Origin: Bacteroidia bacterium
Lineage (GTDB): Bacteria > Bacteroidota > Bacteroidia > Flavobacteriales_D > JAUILH01
Length of the DNA stretch: 35,941 bases
Assembly (NCBI GenBank): GCA_030433115.1
Contig: JAUILH010000028.1
Span: 1 to 35,941 of the forward strand
Direction: 5' to 3'
This document shows positions 18,230-25,626 of this stretch, one piece after another. The stretch's first letter is position 1; each line of letters starts with the position of its first letter. The position numbers and the translations under genes are program-made. The notes beneath the pieces are model-generated. The model did no database searches. It was given only the letters and a program-made list of their open reading frames with translations, and was not told the DNA's origin.

Positions 18230-18247
18230 AAGAACATAAGAACTATG

Positions 18248-18286
18248 AAAAATCCTGCTCTGATAAGTCAGAGCAGGATTTTTTTG
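18248..18286 (+). terminator. Strong intrinsic terminator after ftsZ
   Basis: A perfect 16-bp stem (18248-18263 with 18268-18283) closes on a TAAG loop. The core is AATCCTGCTCTGA and the stem ends in an A-run/T-run pair, so it can work from both sides. It marks the 3' end of the dcw operon. Confidence 0.93.
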
Positions 18287-18306
18287 TTAAATCATTTCCT
18301 ATCAAC

Positions 18307-18390
18307 ACTAACCACAATCCCAATGACAACCCTACTCACTATTCCTACCGCTACTCAGAGCACAGCGAAAGAGTCTGCTTCTCTATAACT
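18307..18390. repeat. Repeat B, copy 1
   Basis: An approximately 84-bp unit that recurs at 18506-18590. The most conserved part is CTCAGAGCACAGCGAAAGAG at 18354-18373, continuing TCTG, preceded by a pyrimidine-rich stretch with CCACAATCCCAATG. Its reverse complement resembles the core of repeat A (AGACTCTTTCG...CTCTGAG), so A and B are probably related elements in opposite orientation. Confidence 0.75.
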
Positions 18391-18420
18391 TCAACCATCT
18401 GAGAACTTCATTCACGTTCC

Positions 18421-18474
18421 TTCTAACCGCAACCATACTCTTTCGTCGTTCCTCCTCTGAGAACGGTTGCTGGC
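18421..18474. repeat. Repeat A, copy 1
   Basis: This element starts TTCTAACC.CAACCA, has a core ACTCTTTCGTCGT..CCTCTGAG and ends GAACGGTTGCTGG. The ends CAACC and GGTTG are inverted. A near-identical copy lies at 19001-19053 on the other side of the GIY-YIG gene, and a related one at 26731-26774. Confidence 0.8.
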
Positions 18475-18505
18475 ATTCTGCTGGTCAATGTCATTTGCTC
18501 TCAGT

Positions 18506-18590
18506 ACTCACCACAATCCCAATGGTAATCCCCAATATCCTCTCTACCGTTACTCAGAGCACAGCGAAAGAGTCTGCTCCTCGATAACTC
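18506..18590. repeat. Repeat B, copy 2
   Basis: Second copy of the 18307-18390 unit, roughly 80% identical by eye, with the CTCAGAG...GAGTCTG core at 18553-18576. The whole 18290-18653 stretch has no convincing gene; it consists of this repeat cluster plus a short GTACG/CGTAC dyad near 18615-18630. Confidence 0.75.
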
Positions 18591-18653
18591 ACCCCACAAG
18601 TGAAATCTGGCAGTACGTAAATACCGTACGATCTGATGCCTGACCTTAGCATC

Positions 18654-18962
18654 ATGGAAAGGGGAGGACACGTCTACATGATGACCAATCGCACACATTC
18701 AACACTCTATGTAGGAGTAACCTCCAATCTTGTTCAAAGAACTTATCGTCACAAGACAAAGTACTACCCGAATTCATTCAGCGCACGATATAATCTTAAT
18801 AAACTAGTCTACTTTGAGCCATTTTCTTGCATAGTTGAGGCCATAGCTAGAGATAAAGCGCTTAAAGGAACCAACCGAATGAAAAAAGAAAAGTTAATAT
18901 CAATTTTCAATCCACTATGGAAAGACTTGAGTGCTGATTGGTATGATGATATACACTTGTAA
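18654..18962 (+). CDS. Small GIY-YIG nuclease-family protein
   Basis: Single-domain GIY-YIG protein of 102 residues. The motif appears as HVYMMTNRTHSTLYVGVT (the 'GIY' as HVY, the 'YIG' as YVG), followed by a catalytic-type Arg (VQRTYRHK), KLVYFEPF with the metal-binding Glu, and the family tail EAIARDKALKG.NR..K..LI...NP.WKDL. I start it at the ATG at 18654 (MERGGHVYMM), where homologues usually begin; an in-frame ATG at 18636 would add six residues. It sits among repeats A and B and next to a broken gene. Small GIY-YIG genes are often dispersed in Bacteroidota genomes. The substrate is unknown. Confidence 0.88.
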   Translation: MERGGHVYMMTNRTHSTLYVGVTSNLVQRTYRHKTKYYPNSFSARYNLNKLVYFEPFSCIVEAIARDKALKGTNRMKKEKLISIFNPLWKDLSADWYDDIHL

Positions 18963-19000
18963 TTTCTTTTTATGCCAATTTTGACTAGCTTTTTTTGACT

Positions 19001-19053
19001 TTCTAACCCACAACCAGACTCTTTCGTCGTCCTTCCTCTGAGAACGGTTGCTG
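19001..19053. repeat. Repeat A, copy 2
   Basis: Near-identical to 18421-18474, with TTCTAACCC.CAACCAGACT, CTTTCGTCGTCC, CCTCTGAG and GAACGGTTGCTG. It begins 38 bp after the GIY-YIG stop and its right end abuts the phosphatase remnant. Confidence 0.8.
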
Positions 19054-19173
19054 CTATCCATTCGAAATGAATCGATTGAAAAACAGAAGCAACTAATCGA
19101 TCAATATTTCAATGATTGGAAAGGTGGCTTTGAGCAATTGGATGATGTTTGTGTGATAGGTGTTCGTGTGTAG
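19051..19173 (+). pseudogene. C-terminal remnant of a SpoIIE/PP2C-type phosphatase gene
   Basis: The frame ending at TAG 19171-19173 reads SIRNESIEKQKQ, then LIDQYFNDWKGG, then FEQLDDVCVIGVRV. This is the typical end of Bacteroidota SpoIIE-family serine phosphatases (W.G..EQ.DDV.VIG.R at the C-terminus). No start codon is available, and the frame is closed by a stop just upstream inside repeat A. Only about 40 codons remain; the 5' part of the gene is not in the window. Identification comes from a short conserved tail, so it is moderate. Confidence 0.6.
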
Positions 19174-19225
19174 GACCTTCGCTCAAAGCTTTGAAGTGAT
19201 ATTTGCAAGATTAATGATGATGTGC

Positions 19226-19254
19226 TTTGTGTTGCGGTAGAATAACTAACTTTG
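19226..19254 (+). promoter_or_regulatory. Bacteroidota-type promoter for the YqeY-like gene
   Basis: TTTG (19226-19229) and TAACTTTG (19247-19254) are 17 bases apart and fit the TTTG / TAnnTTTG consensus. The start codon at 19259 begins only four bases after the -7 box, so the transcript may be leaderless or nearly so. Confidence 0.6.
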
Positions 19255-19258
19255 CGAC

Positions 19259-19708
19259 ATGAGCTTAACAGATCAAATCAATCAGGATATTAAAGACGCC
19301 ATGCGTGCGAAAGAAGCGGGCAAGTTAAACGCACTCAGAGCGATTAAATCAGCGTTGTTGTTGGAAGCCACTAGTGGCAATGGAGACATTACTGAAGAGA
19401 AGGAAGTTGCCATTCTTCAAAAACTCTACAAGCAGAGAATAGATGCCGCCAAAATCTTCATTGAACAAAATAGGGAAGACCTGGCGACCGATGAGCAAAC
19501 CCAGGCTGACGTGATCAAAACCTACTTGCCGGAAATGATGAGTGAGGATGCAGTAAGAGAAGTCGTTGCAGCCACAATTTCACAGCTTGGCGCTACCGGA
19601 CCAGCAGACATGGGTAAAGTAATGGGACCAACTATGGGTAAACTCAAAGGGAAAGCAGAAGGTGCCCTGATTTCTAAAGTTGTTAAAGAGGAATTGGGCA
19701 AGTTGTAA
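19259..19708 (+). CDS. GatB/YqeY domain-containing protein
   Basis: The 149-residue cytoplasmic protein matches the YqeY family along its length: MSLTDQINQDIKDAMRAKE, LRAIKSALL, ILQKLYKQRIDAA, TYLPEMMSEDAVREVV, MGKVMGPTMGKLKGKAEG. The fold is the same as the tRNA-binding tail of GatB amidotransferase, and a role in tRNA metabolism is assumed but not proven for the free-standing protein. The gene is monocistronic and has a close Bacteroidota promoter immediately before the ATG. It converges on the SIMPL-domain gene with a 44-bp gap that shows no clear hairpin. Confidence 0.92.
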   Translation: MSLTDQINQDIKDAMRAKEAGKLNALRAIKSALLLEATSGNGDITEEKEVAILQKLYKQRIDAAKIFIEQNREDLATDEQTQADVIKTYLPEMMSEDAVREVVAATISQLGATGPADMGKVMGPTMGKLKGKAEGALISKVVKEELGKL

Positions 19709-19752
19709 TGCCATCCATTGAAGCCACTTTTTTTGTTTAAGAACTCTCTAGC

Positions 19753-20532
19753 TTATTGTATGCTGAAGGTCGCCATAATCTGGTAGCGCAATTTAATGGT
19801 GTGCGTATTGTCCACCTCAGCATTGCCACTCGAACTTGGTGTGTAACTCACTACACTGTTGCTTACTACATTTGAGTTAAAGTTGTTTCTGCCCGAATGG
19901 TACCAGTAAGGATATACATTATTACTGCCGTCCTGATTGTTGATTTCCTCTATGCTCACAATCTTTCCCAGGTCTTCGTCAATACTTTCCAATAAATAGT
20001 CAGCTTTCCTTTTGGCAGCTTTAATGGCTTCAATTTTAACTTCTTCTCTCAATGTCTGCATTCTTGAATTGTTGGTGCTGTGTACACGCACATTTTCTAC
20101 CCAGTTTTTATTGAGAGATTGAACAAGGGCAAGGAAATCTGTGTCACCATGTAGTTTGACATAAAATTGTTTCCTAAGTATCGGACGATTTCTATAGGAC
20201 CACCAATAATACCAATACCAATTGTTGTTGGCATGGTTGAAATTTACCTCATCCTTTGGGATGTTATGTTCTTCTAGAATTTTGTAGAGAGTTTCTTCAG
20301 ATTTTTTTAATTGACTTTCGGAGTTCTCATGAATCGAAATCTCCAATTCAACTTCATCTGGTTGCACATTCATTTCTGCACTACCGGTTACTTGAATGGT
20401 TCGTGGAGTTGTTTCGTTGGTGATAGGTTTGTCTGCGGTTTGCTTAGTTTCAGTTCTACTCGTAAAACTGTATACACCAAAGATCAAGATGAGTAATAGA
20501 GCTGCTGAGCCCAGTGTTTCGTTTATTTTCAT
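19753..20532 (-). CDS. SIMPL (DUF541) domain-containing membrane/periplasmic protein
   Basis: The 259-residue protein has one N-terminal hydrophobic segment (about 7-24), which acts as signal or anchor. A polar Thr-rich linker follows, then a SIMPL domain beginning TIQVTGSAEMNVQPDEVELEISI, the family hallmark (VTG.G...V.PD...). SIMPL proteins are exported and have been linked to stress resistance or to signalling-complex partners in other phyla; the function here is unknown. A Trp/Tyr-rich insert (NWYWYYWWSYRN) near residues 104-115 is striking. It lies 110 bp downstream of the T9SS cargo gene on the same strand. Confidence 0.88.
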   Translation of the reverse strand: MKINETLGSAALLLILIFGVYSFTSRTETKQTADKPITNETTPRTIQVTGSAEMNVQPDEVELEISIHENSESQLKKSEETLYKILEEHNIPKDEVNFNHANNNWYWYYWWSYRNRPILRKQFYVKLHGDTDFLALVQSLNKNWVENVRVHSTNNSRMQTLREEVKIEAIKAAKRKADYLLESIDEDLGKIVSIEEINNQDGSNNVYPYWYHSGRNNFNSNVVSNSVVSYTPSSSGNAEVDNTHTIKLRYQIMATFSIQ

Positions 20533-20642
20533 GAGATTAACTTTTTTGATTTAAGCTAATCTCCTACATATCTCTCGTGATAACCAACCAGAGTTGGTCA
20601 ACTGGCAGTTTGAGGTGGTGAAACACTTTAGCCAATAACAAT

Positions 20643-21398
20643 CTAATGCTGTACGATAAACTTTTTGCTTGTTCTAATGCCTTCTCCCAATAAAGTATAG
20701 AAATATACTCCCGTAGGATATTTATCGGTAGAAATGAGTACATTGTTTGTCGTTGGTCGTACAATTTCGATTTGCTCTCCCAAAGCATTATAAACGCTTA
20801 GTTGAAGGGTGTTGGGATTCAAGTCAGACTCAAATTCTACGGTCAATTGCTCGTTTGCAGGATTAGGATAATGAGCACTATTCAGTTCAATGTTTTCTCC
20901 AACAGAAGTAAATCCAATATTGTAGCAAATGTCTACATAAGTTGAATCGTTGGTATTGTCACCATCGTAGGCCACATACCTGTAACAACTTGTTCCAACA
21001 AAACCTTCCGGTAAATGATGCGCTTCAAATGGGTTGGTAGACGTTTGTCCCGCCATGACACTTACAGCATGGTTCACATCTTGAGGTGACCCGGGGACCG
21101 GAAATACCGGAAAGTTCCCTGCAGTATCCGTACCGTAACAAACATACCAACAAAAATAGTTAAGCGTGTTGGCTTGAACACTGGTCTCATACCGCTTAAT
21201 CTTAATGTCCATATCGGTTGCAGAAGTATTGGTAACGGTAAAAGCAGCTTTGATATCATTGTCCATATGTCCACCGGAAACATTGACAGTAGTGTTACTT
21301 ACGTCATTACCAGTTGGTGTGTAGGTAATTTGAATGTTTTGAGCATTTATAAAGCCGAAACTCGCTGTCAATAATAGGGTTGTCATCAAATACTTCAT
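20643..21398 (-). CDS. Secreted protein with T9SS type A sorting domain
   Basis: The 251-residue protein has an N-terminal signal peptide ending near INAQ (about residue 20), a beta-rich middle part and a C-terminal type A T9SS sorting signal. The sorting domain runs from about residue 178: YPNPANEQLTVEFE, LSVYNALGEQI, YPTGVYFYTLL, KKFIVQH. It should be exported through Sec, moved across the outer membrane by T9SS, and either released or attached to the surface. The middle part has a CWYVC pair plus further Cys (SCYRY, DICYN) that may form disulfides; I do not recognise it as a known enzyme. Confidence 0.88.
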   Translation of the reverse strand: MKYLMTTLLLTASFGFINAQNIQITYTPTGNDVSNTTVNVSGGHMDNDIKAAFTVTNTSATDMDIKIKRYETSVQANTLNYFCWYVCYGTDTAGNFPVFPVPGSPQDVNHAVSVMAGQTSTNPFEAHHLPEGFVGTSCYRYVAYDGDNTNDSTYVDICYNIGFTSVGENIELNSAHYPNPANEQLTVEFESDLNPNTLQLSVYNALGEQIEIVRPTTNNVLISTDKYPTGVYFYTLLGEGIRTSKKFIVQH

Positions 21399-21420
21399 TG
21401 TGTTTATGTTTTGTGAGAGA

Positions 21421-21453
21421 CTAATTTACTTCAAAAAAATGCGCTCCAGCAAA
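21421..21453 (-). promoter_or_regulatory. Candidate promoter for the T9SS cargo gene
   Basis: On the minus strand TTTG (21453 to 21450) is followed after 21 bases by TAAATTAG (21428 to 21421), one mismatch from TAnnTTTG. The ATG follows about 23 bases later. Confidence 0.35.
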
Positions 21454-21496
21454 CCAAGGCAAGCAATATCTTGGACTTCTATTTCTGCCAAAGCAC

Positions 21497-21658
21497 TTAT
21501 AAACTGTCGATTTTTTTCAAGATATCCTGAGCTTCAGAAATCTTTTGGTCGCTCTTTTTTCTGTCAGTTTTTGATAAAGTATGCGCTTCTTTCATGAGTT
21601 GCTCGTAGGCTTCATAAAGCTTGTCTTTTTCGGACTTTTTCTTAAATAATCCAAACAT
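21497..21658 (-). CDS. Small Lacal_2735-family-like protein
   Basis: The 53-residue soluble protein reads MFGLFKKKSEKDKLYEAYEQ at its start, continues with LMKEAHTLSKTDRKKSD, and ends AQDILKKIDSL. This matches a small, highly charged, helical family widespread in Flavobacteriia (named after Lacal_2735). Its function is unknown; it appears to be a helical hairpin. I use the internal ATG at 21658 because family members begin MFGLFKKK; an upstream in-frame ATG would add nine residues. It lies 56 bp downstream of the response regulator on the same strand and may be cotranscribed with it. Confidence 0.8.
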   Translation of the reverse strand: MFGLFKKKSEKDKLYEAYEQLMKEAHTLSKTDRKKSDQKISEAQDILKKIDSL

Positions 21659-21714
21659 ATCATAGGGCTTTCCCAATGACAACAAAAAGAGTGCACAGAA
21701 TGTTTAGAAATCGA

Positions 21715-22398
21715 TTAACATTCCAGCTTAAAACCAACCCCATGAACATTTGTAATCTTAACCGTTTCATCTTGTTTCAAATACTTCCTCAGTTTGGTTA
21801 TAAAGACATCTAAGCTTCTGCCCAGGTAGTAACTATCGTCTCCCCACACCATATTCAGTACCAATTCTCTCTGGATGACCTGATTTTTATGTTGACAAAG
21901 CAGTTTCAGAATTTCCGCTTCTTTTTTGGTCAATTTTTGCTCATAGTCTTTGCCCAGTAGTTTGAAATTGGCATAATCAAAGGTGAGGGTGCCCAAATCA
22001 TATTCATTTTGACTTCCAACGCTCGATTTACCAGTTCTTTTTAAAAGCGCTTCAACTCTCAGTAAAAATTCTTCAGTACTAAAAGGTTTGGTCAAATAGT
22101 CATCTCCCCCGCTTTTAAATCCTTGAATTCTATCCTCAGTCATGGATTTGGCTGTTAGGAAGAAAATGGGAATGTCTTGATTGATCAAACGGATGTCCTC
22201 AGCCAAACTAAATCCATCTTTCTCGGGCATCATCACGTCAAATACGCATAGATCATACGCTTTTTCATTAAAGGCTTTTAAGCCATCTTTTCCATTGCTT
22301 TCCAGATGAACGTGGTAGCCGTTCATCTTTAAGCTGTCCTGAATCACAAATCCCAGATTTGTGTCGTCTTCAACCAGTAGTATAGATGCTTTGCTCAT
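21715..22398 (-). CDS. OmpR-family response regulator
   Basis: The 227-residue protein has an N-terminal receiver domain with acidic pocket EDD (10-12), phosphoacceptor Asp54, Thr82 and Lys104. A C-terminal winged helix follows (from about 130), with the recognition-helix region SLDVFITKLRKYL and the hairpin wing ITNVHGVGFKLEC. I use the ATG at 22398, two bases after the kinase stop; a longer in-frame start would lie inside the kinase gene and add 20 unrelated residues. It is cotranscribed after its kinase. The arrangement resembles RprX/RprY-type pairs of Bacteroidota, but the regulon is unknown. Confidence 0.93.
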   Translation of the reverse strand: MSKASILLVEDDTNLGFVIQDSLKMNGYHVHLESNGKDGLKAFNEKAYDLCVFDVMMPEKDGFSLAEDIRLINQDIPIFFLTAKSMTEDRIQGFKSGGDDYLTKPFSTEEFLLRVEALLKRTGKSSVGSQNEYDLGTLTFDYANFKLLGKDYEQKLTKKEAEILKLLCQHKNQVIQRELVLNMVWGDDSYYLGRSLDVFITKLRKYLKQDETVKITNVHGVGFKLEC

Positions 22399-22399
22399 G

Positions 22400-23767
22400 T
22401 TATTGCTTGTTAGGTAATTGAATGATGAAACAGCTTCCCTTGCCAAATGTACTGTCAACGGTAATAGTGCCTTGATGTTTTTCGATCAACTCTTTTACAT
22501 AATATAGCCCCAAACCAAATCCTTTTACGTTGTGGATGTTGCCAGTGGGAACCCGATAGAACTGATCAAATATTAAAGACAAGTGTTCTTTTTTGATACC
22601 AATGCCATTGTCTTCAATGCGGATATAAATATTGGGGCCCTTATTGCTGGTGCTGACATTAATTTTCGGGGCTTCAGAAGTATATTTAATCGCGTTGTCA
22701 ATTAGATTCGAGATGATGTTATTGATGTGAACTGGATCACCACTGATTGCGTCATTAGTCGCTTTTAAGTCCAGGTTTAATTGACCCGATTTTTGTTCTA
22801 AACGGAGTTGTACACTTCTGGAGATATTTTGGATGAGTCCATGAAGTTGAAGCGTGCTCATCTTTAAGTTCAGTTCGCCTTTGTCCAGTTTCGCCAATTG
22901 AAGAACCCGTTCAACTTGATTTTTCAATCTTGAATTCTCATCATAAATGATTTTCGCATAGCGGTTGATTCTTTCAGGGTCGCCGGCAATGTCATCTCTC
23001 AGCAATACTTCACTTGATAATGAAATGGTTGAAATAGGTGTTTTCAATTCATGTGTCATATTGTTGATGAAATCAGTCTTGACCTCTGATAGACGTTTTT
23101 GTTTGAGAATAATCCAGATGGCATAAGCTATGAACGAGAGAATAATTAATGTGGCTAAACTCACAAGAATCCAAGGATTAATGTTGCTTTGCAATGGTTC
23201 ATTGTCAATCTCTTCTTGAATGGTGTTTTCCTTGTCTGGGAACGTAACACTGAAATAATGTCCGTCTGTATTCCATTTAATTTGGGGAGCAGAATTGATC
23301 TCATCCGTAGAAGTTTCGCTCGATTCAACTGTAATCAAATTAGAATAAACAATGGAATCGGTGAAGCAATCATAAATGCCGTAGCGGTAATGTTCTGCTA
23401 TTTGACTCCTGTCGAACTCCCTTGCCAATAAACTTTCTAGCAGGTAAGGATGAAGTGTGTCGTTGATGCGCACTACAAAATAATTCGGTCTCAATTGCTC
23501 TACTGCCTTATATAGTTCTGCGGGATCATTGTTGATGGTCAGAATTTCCTGAGCGACATTGGCCAGGGCTGTTTTTACCTTGTCGTTAAACTCTAGTTTG
23601 TTCAAAGAATCTTGCTTGATTTGTCTTTGAAGATCCCTTTCCTGTCTTGCCAATTCCCGTTTTTCAACCTCAATGGCCTTGTCTACCCAGTACAATTGCG
23701 TGGCAATAATTCCCACAATGGCAATAATGGCTAGAACAATGATGCGTTGAATGGTGGCAGTTTTCAC
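22400..23767 (-). CDS. Membrane sensor histidine kinase
   Basis: The 455-residue kinase has a transmembrane helix at about 7-27, a periplasmic sensor of about 170 residues with a helical start rich in Arg/Glu/Gln, a second helix at about 200-222, and a cytoplasmic kinase core. The H-box is NNMTHELKTPIS with His239; the N-box lies around NLIDNAIKYT, G1 is DNGIGIK and G2 is GFGLGLYYV. It phosphorylates the response regulator encoded immediately downstream. The start is a GTG at 23767. No known sensor domain is recognised, so the signal is unknown. It is divergent from the lipocalin-like lipoprotein gene. Confidence 0.93.
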   Translation of the reverse strand: MKTATIQRIIVLAIIAIVGIIATQLYWVDKAIEVEKRELARQERDLQRQIKQDSLNKLEFNDKVKTALANVAQEILTINNDPAELYKAVEQLRPNYFVVRINDTLHPYLLESLLAREFDRSQIAEHYRYGIYDCFTDSIVYSNLITVESSETSTDEINSAPQIKWNTDGHYFSVTFPDKENTIQEEIDNEPLQSNINPWILVSLATLIILSFIAYAIWIILKQKRLSEVKTDFINNMTHELKTPISTISLSSEVLLRDDIAGDPERINRYAKIIYDENSRLKNQVERVLQLAKLDKGELNLKMSTLQLHGLIQNISRSVQLRLEQKSGQLNLDLKATNDAISGDPVHINNIISNLIDNAIKYTSEAPKINVSTSNKGPNIYIRIEDNGIGIKKEHLSLIFDQFYRVPTGNIHNVKGFGLGLYYVKELIEKHQGTITVDSTFGKGSCFIIQLPNKQ

Positions 23768-23910
23768 GGAAATAAATATAGATATTCCAGATCGTTTGGA
23801 TGCATTTTTAACAAGCGATTAACAAAGGGAGATAAAAAATGAGAGTGTGTGCAACCTATTCGCTGAAAGCTTCATCACGGAAATAGATCGAAAACACAAA
23901 ATTGACAAAA

Positions 23911-24330
23911 ATGAAAAAATTATTAGTTGGATTAATGGTGGTTGCAGTAGCTGGAATGACCGTAACTAGTTGTAAAAAGTACGATGAAGGACCAGGCTTT
24001 AGCTTGAAAACCAAGAAAGGAAGAATTGCCGGAGAGTGGCAAGTAGATAAGTACATCACTTCTGGTGGAACAGAGACTCAAGACAATGCCAATACGGTAA
24101 TCACTTATGAGAAAGATGGAACTTATAAGTACTCAAATGATGGTGGTAGCTTTACTGGTACCTGGAAATTTGATGATAAGAAAGAAAAGATTATCACTGA
24201 GTTTTCTTACCAGTTTGGAGGGTCTACAATTGTATCTCAGGATACTACAACTATCTTGAGACTGACAAATAAGGAGTTCTGGACCGTTGATGAAGATAAC
24301 GACAAAGTTTATTTGAAGGCTAAAGAATAA
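23911..24330 (+). CDS. Lipocalin-like lipoprotein
   Basis: The 139-residue lipoprotein has a signal peptide ending in a lipobox (TVTSC) with Cys21. The mature part starts with a KK pair followed by acidic residues and then shows GRIAGEWQVDKYITSGG, EKDGTYKYSNDGGSFTGTWKFDDKKEKI and a TTILRLTNKEFW segment. This is the pattern of the small lipocalin-like Bacteroidota lipoproteins, whose ligand is usually unknown. I use the ATG at 23911 because the signal peptide begins there; an in-frame TTG lies nine bases earlier. It is divergent from the kinase and monocistronic, ending at a clear terminator. Confidence 0.8.
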   Translation: MKKLLVGLMVVAVAGMTVTSCKKYDEGPGFSLKTKKGRIAGEWQVDKYITSGGTETQDNANTVITYEKDGTYKYSNDGGSFTGTWKFDDKKEKIITEFSYQFGGSTIVSQDTTTILRLTNKEFWTVDEDNDKVYLKAKE

Positions 24331-24350
24331 TAGCTTTCCTACTGAATTTT

Positions 24351-24385
24351 AAAAGCCGTTCCGATTAATTGGAACGGCTTTTTTT
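24351..24385 (+). terminator. Intrinsic terminator after the lipoprotein gene (bidirectional)
   Basis: AAAAGCCGTTCC (24351-24362) and GGAACGGCTTTT (24371-24382) form a 12-bp stem with an 8-base loop and a T-run. The A-run on the left side suggests it also stops transcription of the convergent TonB-domain array. Confidence 0.9.
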
Positions 24386-24403
24386 GTGCCTTGATGGAAT
24401 ATT

Positions 24404-24841
24404 TTATTCAAATTCAAAATAAACTGGTTGCCTCATTCTGCAGTCAATTGGTTGTTTTTGGCAATCCGTTGCCGGGACCCAACAGTGTTTTAGGCTTTTA
24501 AACGCATTTAAAGCTTCTTCATCACAACCTCCTCCAATGCCCTTAAGTACTTTTAGATCTCTCATATGACCGGTTGAATCCACAGTAAACTCGATGAAAA
24601 CTCTACCATGAATGCATGCGGTTTGTGCCATTTTAGGATAAGTGATGTATGAATATAGTTCCAGATATAAAGCTTCCATTCCACCGGGATATTCTGGGAA
24701 ACTGGTGCACTCTTCCGGTCCGCCGCCAAGCGAATTGTTCTTGATAGTTGGTGGCACTTCAATCCGGGGCAAACTATCCACGTTTATCTGACAAAAAACC
24801 ATCACAGGAAGACACGTTAATATTGTCAAAAGCGCGCTCAT
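24404..24841 (-). CDS. Exported TonB C-terminal-domain protein, array member 5 (last)
   Basis: The 145-residue protein has a signal-peptide-like N-terminus (about 1-18) and one TonB C-terminal-like domain. The sequence shows EYPGGMEAL, YPKMAQTACIHGRVFIEFTVDSTG, LKVLKGIGGGCDEEALNAFKSLK and a WVPA..RQPVYFEFE end. It lacks the membrane anchor with long Pro-rich spacer of true TonB. It has the most cysteines of the array (including GGGCDEE, KHCW, TDCQ, IDC). Its start overlaps the upstream member's stop by four bases, so the two are translationally coupled. Confidence 0.82.
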   Translation of the reverse strand: MSALLTILTCLPVMVFCQINVDSLPRIEVPPTIKNNSLGGGPEECTSFPEYPGGMEALYLELYSYITYPKMAQTACIHGRVFIEFTVDSTGHMRDLKVLKGIGGGCDEEALNAFKSLKHCWVPATDCQKQPIDCRMRQPVYFEFE

Positions 24842-25230
24842 TCGTAGTCAATATTAATGGGTAGTTTAAATCGTTGTGGAACTTTTTTATCGCCTTGTTG
24901 AGCAGGGCCCCATGCAGGCATGGCTTGAATCGCCTCTAGTATTGAAGGCGTAACCAAATTGTATTGATCTCTTAAAATTTCAGCATCTTTAGCCACGCCT
25001 AGTGTATCTACAATAAAAAAGACATATACTTTTGATGGATAATCTGAAATTGACAGGCTGTCGCGTGGGCTTGCTTTGACGTAGCGGAAAAAGTGTTGAT
25101 ACATGGCTTGCATCCCACCTGGAAACTCAGCCTCTTGCTGCGGGAAATCATAAACTTTAGATTCAGAGTTTTGAGAGTAGCTTTGTAAGGTAGAGCAAAT
25201 TAAGATGACTATAAGGCAATGTCTAATCAT
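24838..25230 (-). CDS. Exported TonB C-terminal-domain protein, array member 4 (divergent)
   Basis: The 130-residue protein has a signal peptide (about 1-20, ending SYSQ) and a degenerate TonB C-terminal-like domain. It keeps EFPGGMQAMYQHFF and VYVFFIVDTLGVA, but the central GxGxGCDE motif is replaced by RDQYNLVTPS. The end PQRFKLPINIDYE is typical. It overlaps the upstream member by eight bases and the downstream one by four. Loss of the core motif suggests relaxed or changed function. Confidence 0.75.
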   Translation of the reverse strand: MIRHCLIVILICSTLQSYSQNSESKVYDFPQQEAEFPGGMQAMYQHFFRYVKASPRDSLSISDYPSKVYVFFIVDTLGVAKDAEILRDQYNLVTPSILEAIQAMPAWGPAQQGDKKVPQRFKLPINIDYE

Positions 25231-25624
25231 TGAGCGTGAATTTAACTGGTAACCTAAATCTTTGCTTCACTTTTTCACCATTACACTCTGCCGGAATAAA
25301 CTGTTTGAGTTGTTTAACTGCGACTATGGCTGCCTCATCACATCCAAAACCTATTCCTTTCAAGACTGTGATATTTGAAATCGTACCTGTGGTGTTGATC
25401 ACAAATTCGAGATAAACACGTCCTTCAACTCCCGATTTAATGGCGGAGTCTGGATAAACCAGGGCTTCAGATAAATCTTTCTTTAATGAGTCTGTTCCAC
25501 CAGGATATTGAGCTTCAGGATCGCATTGATAAGACGCCATGATGTTTGGCTGTTTCTCCACTTCCGGAACTTGGGTGTAGCATGTAAAAGCACCGAAAAA
25601 CAAAGTGATGATGAGTATTTTCAT
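25223..25624 (-). CDS. Exported TonB C-terminal-domain protein, array member 3
   Basis: The 133-residue protein has a signal peptide (about 1-18) and a well-kept TonB C-terminal-like domain: AQYPGGTDSLKKDL, YPDSAIKSGVEGRVYLEFVINTTG, ITVLKGIGFGCDEAAIVAVKQLK, and VKQRFRLPVKF. The Cys in GFGCDE is shared with members 2 and 5. Stand-alone domains of this kind are common in Bacteroidota as 'energy transducer TonB' entries, but the lack of an inner-membrane anchor argues against a classical energy-coupling role. Confidence 0.83.
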   Translation of the reverse strand: MKILIITLFFGAFTCYTQVPEVEKQPNIMASYQCDPEAQYPGGTDSLKKDLSEALVYPDSAIKSGVEGRVYLEFVINTTGTISNITVLKGIGFGCDEAAIVAVKQLKQFIPAECNGEKVKQRFRLPVKFTLND

Positions 25625-25626
25625 GC

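Noticed and set aside
18307..18590. Possible CRISPR array
   Set aside because: Only two B units and one A unit are present, unequal in spacing and imperfect, with no cas genes; they are dispersed repeats.
18501..18698. A 65-codon minus-strand open frame in the repeat patch
   Set aside because: It is the translation of repeat B and the start of the GIY-YIG gene on the other strand; the phrase RLFRCALSNGR arises from the repeat itself.
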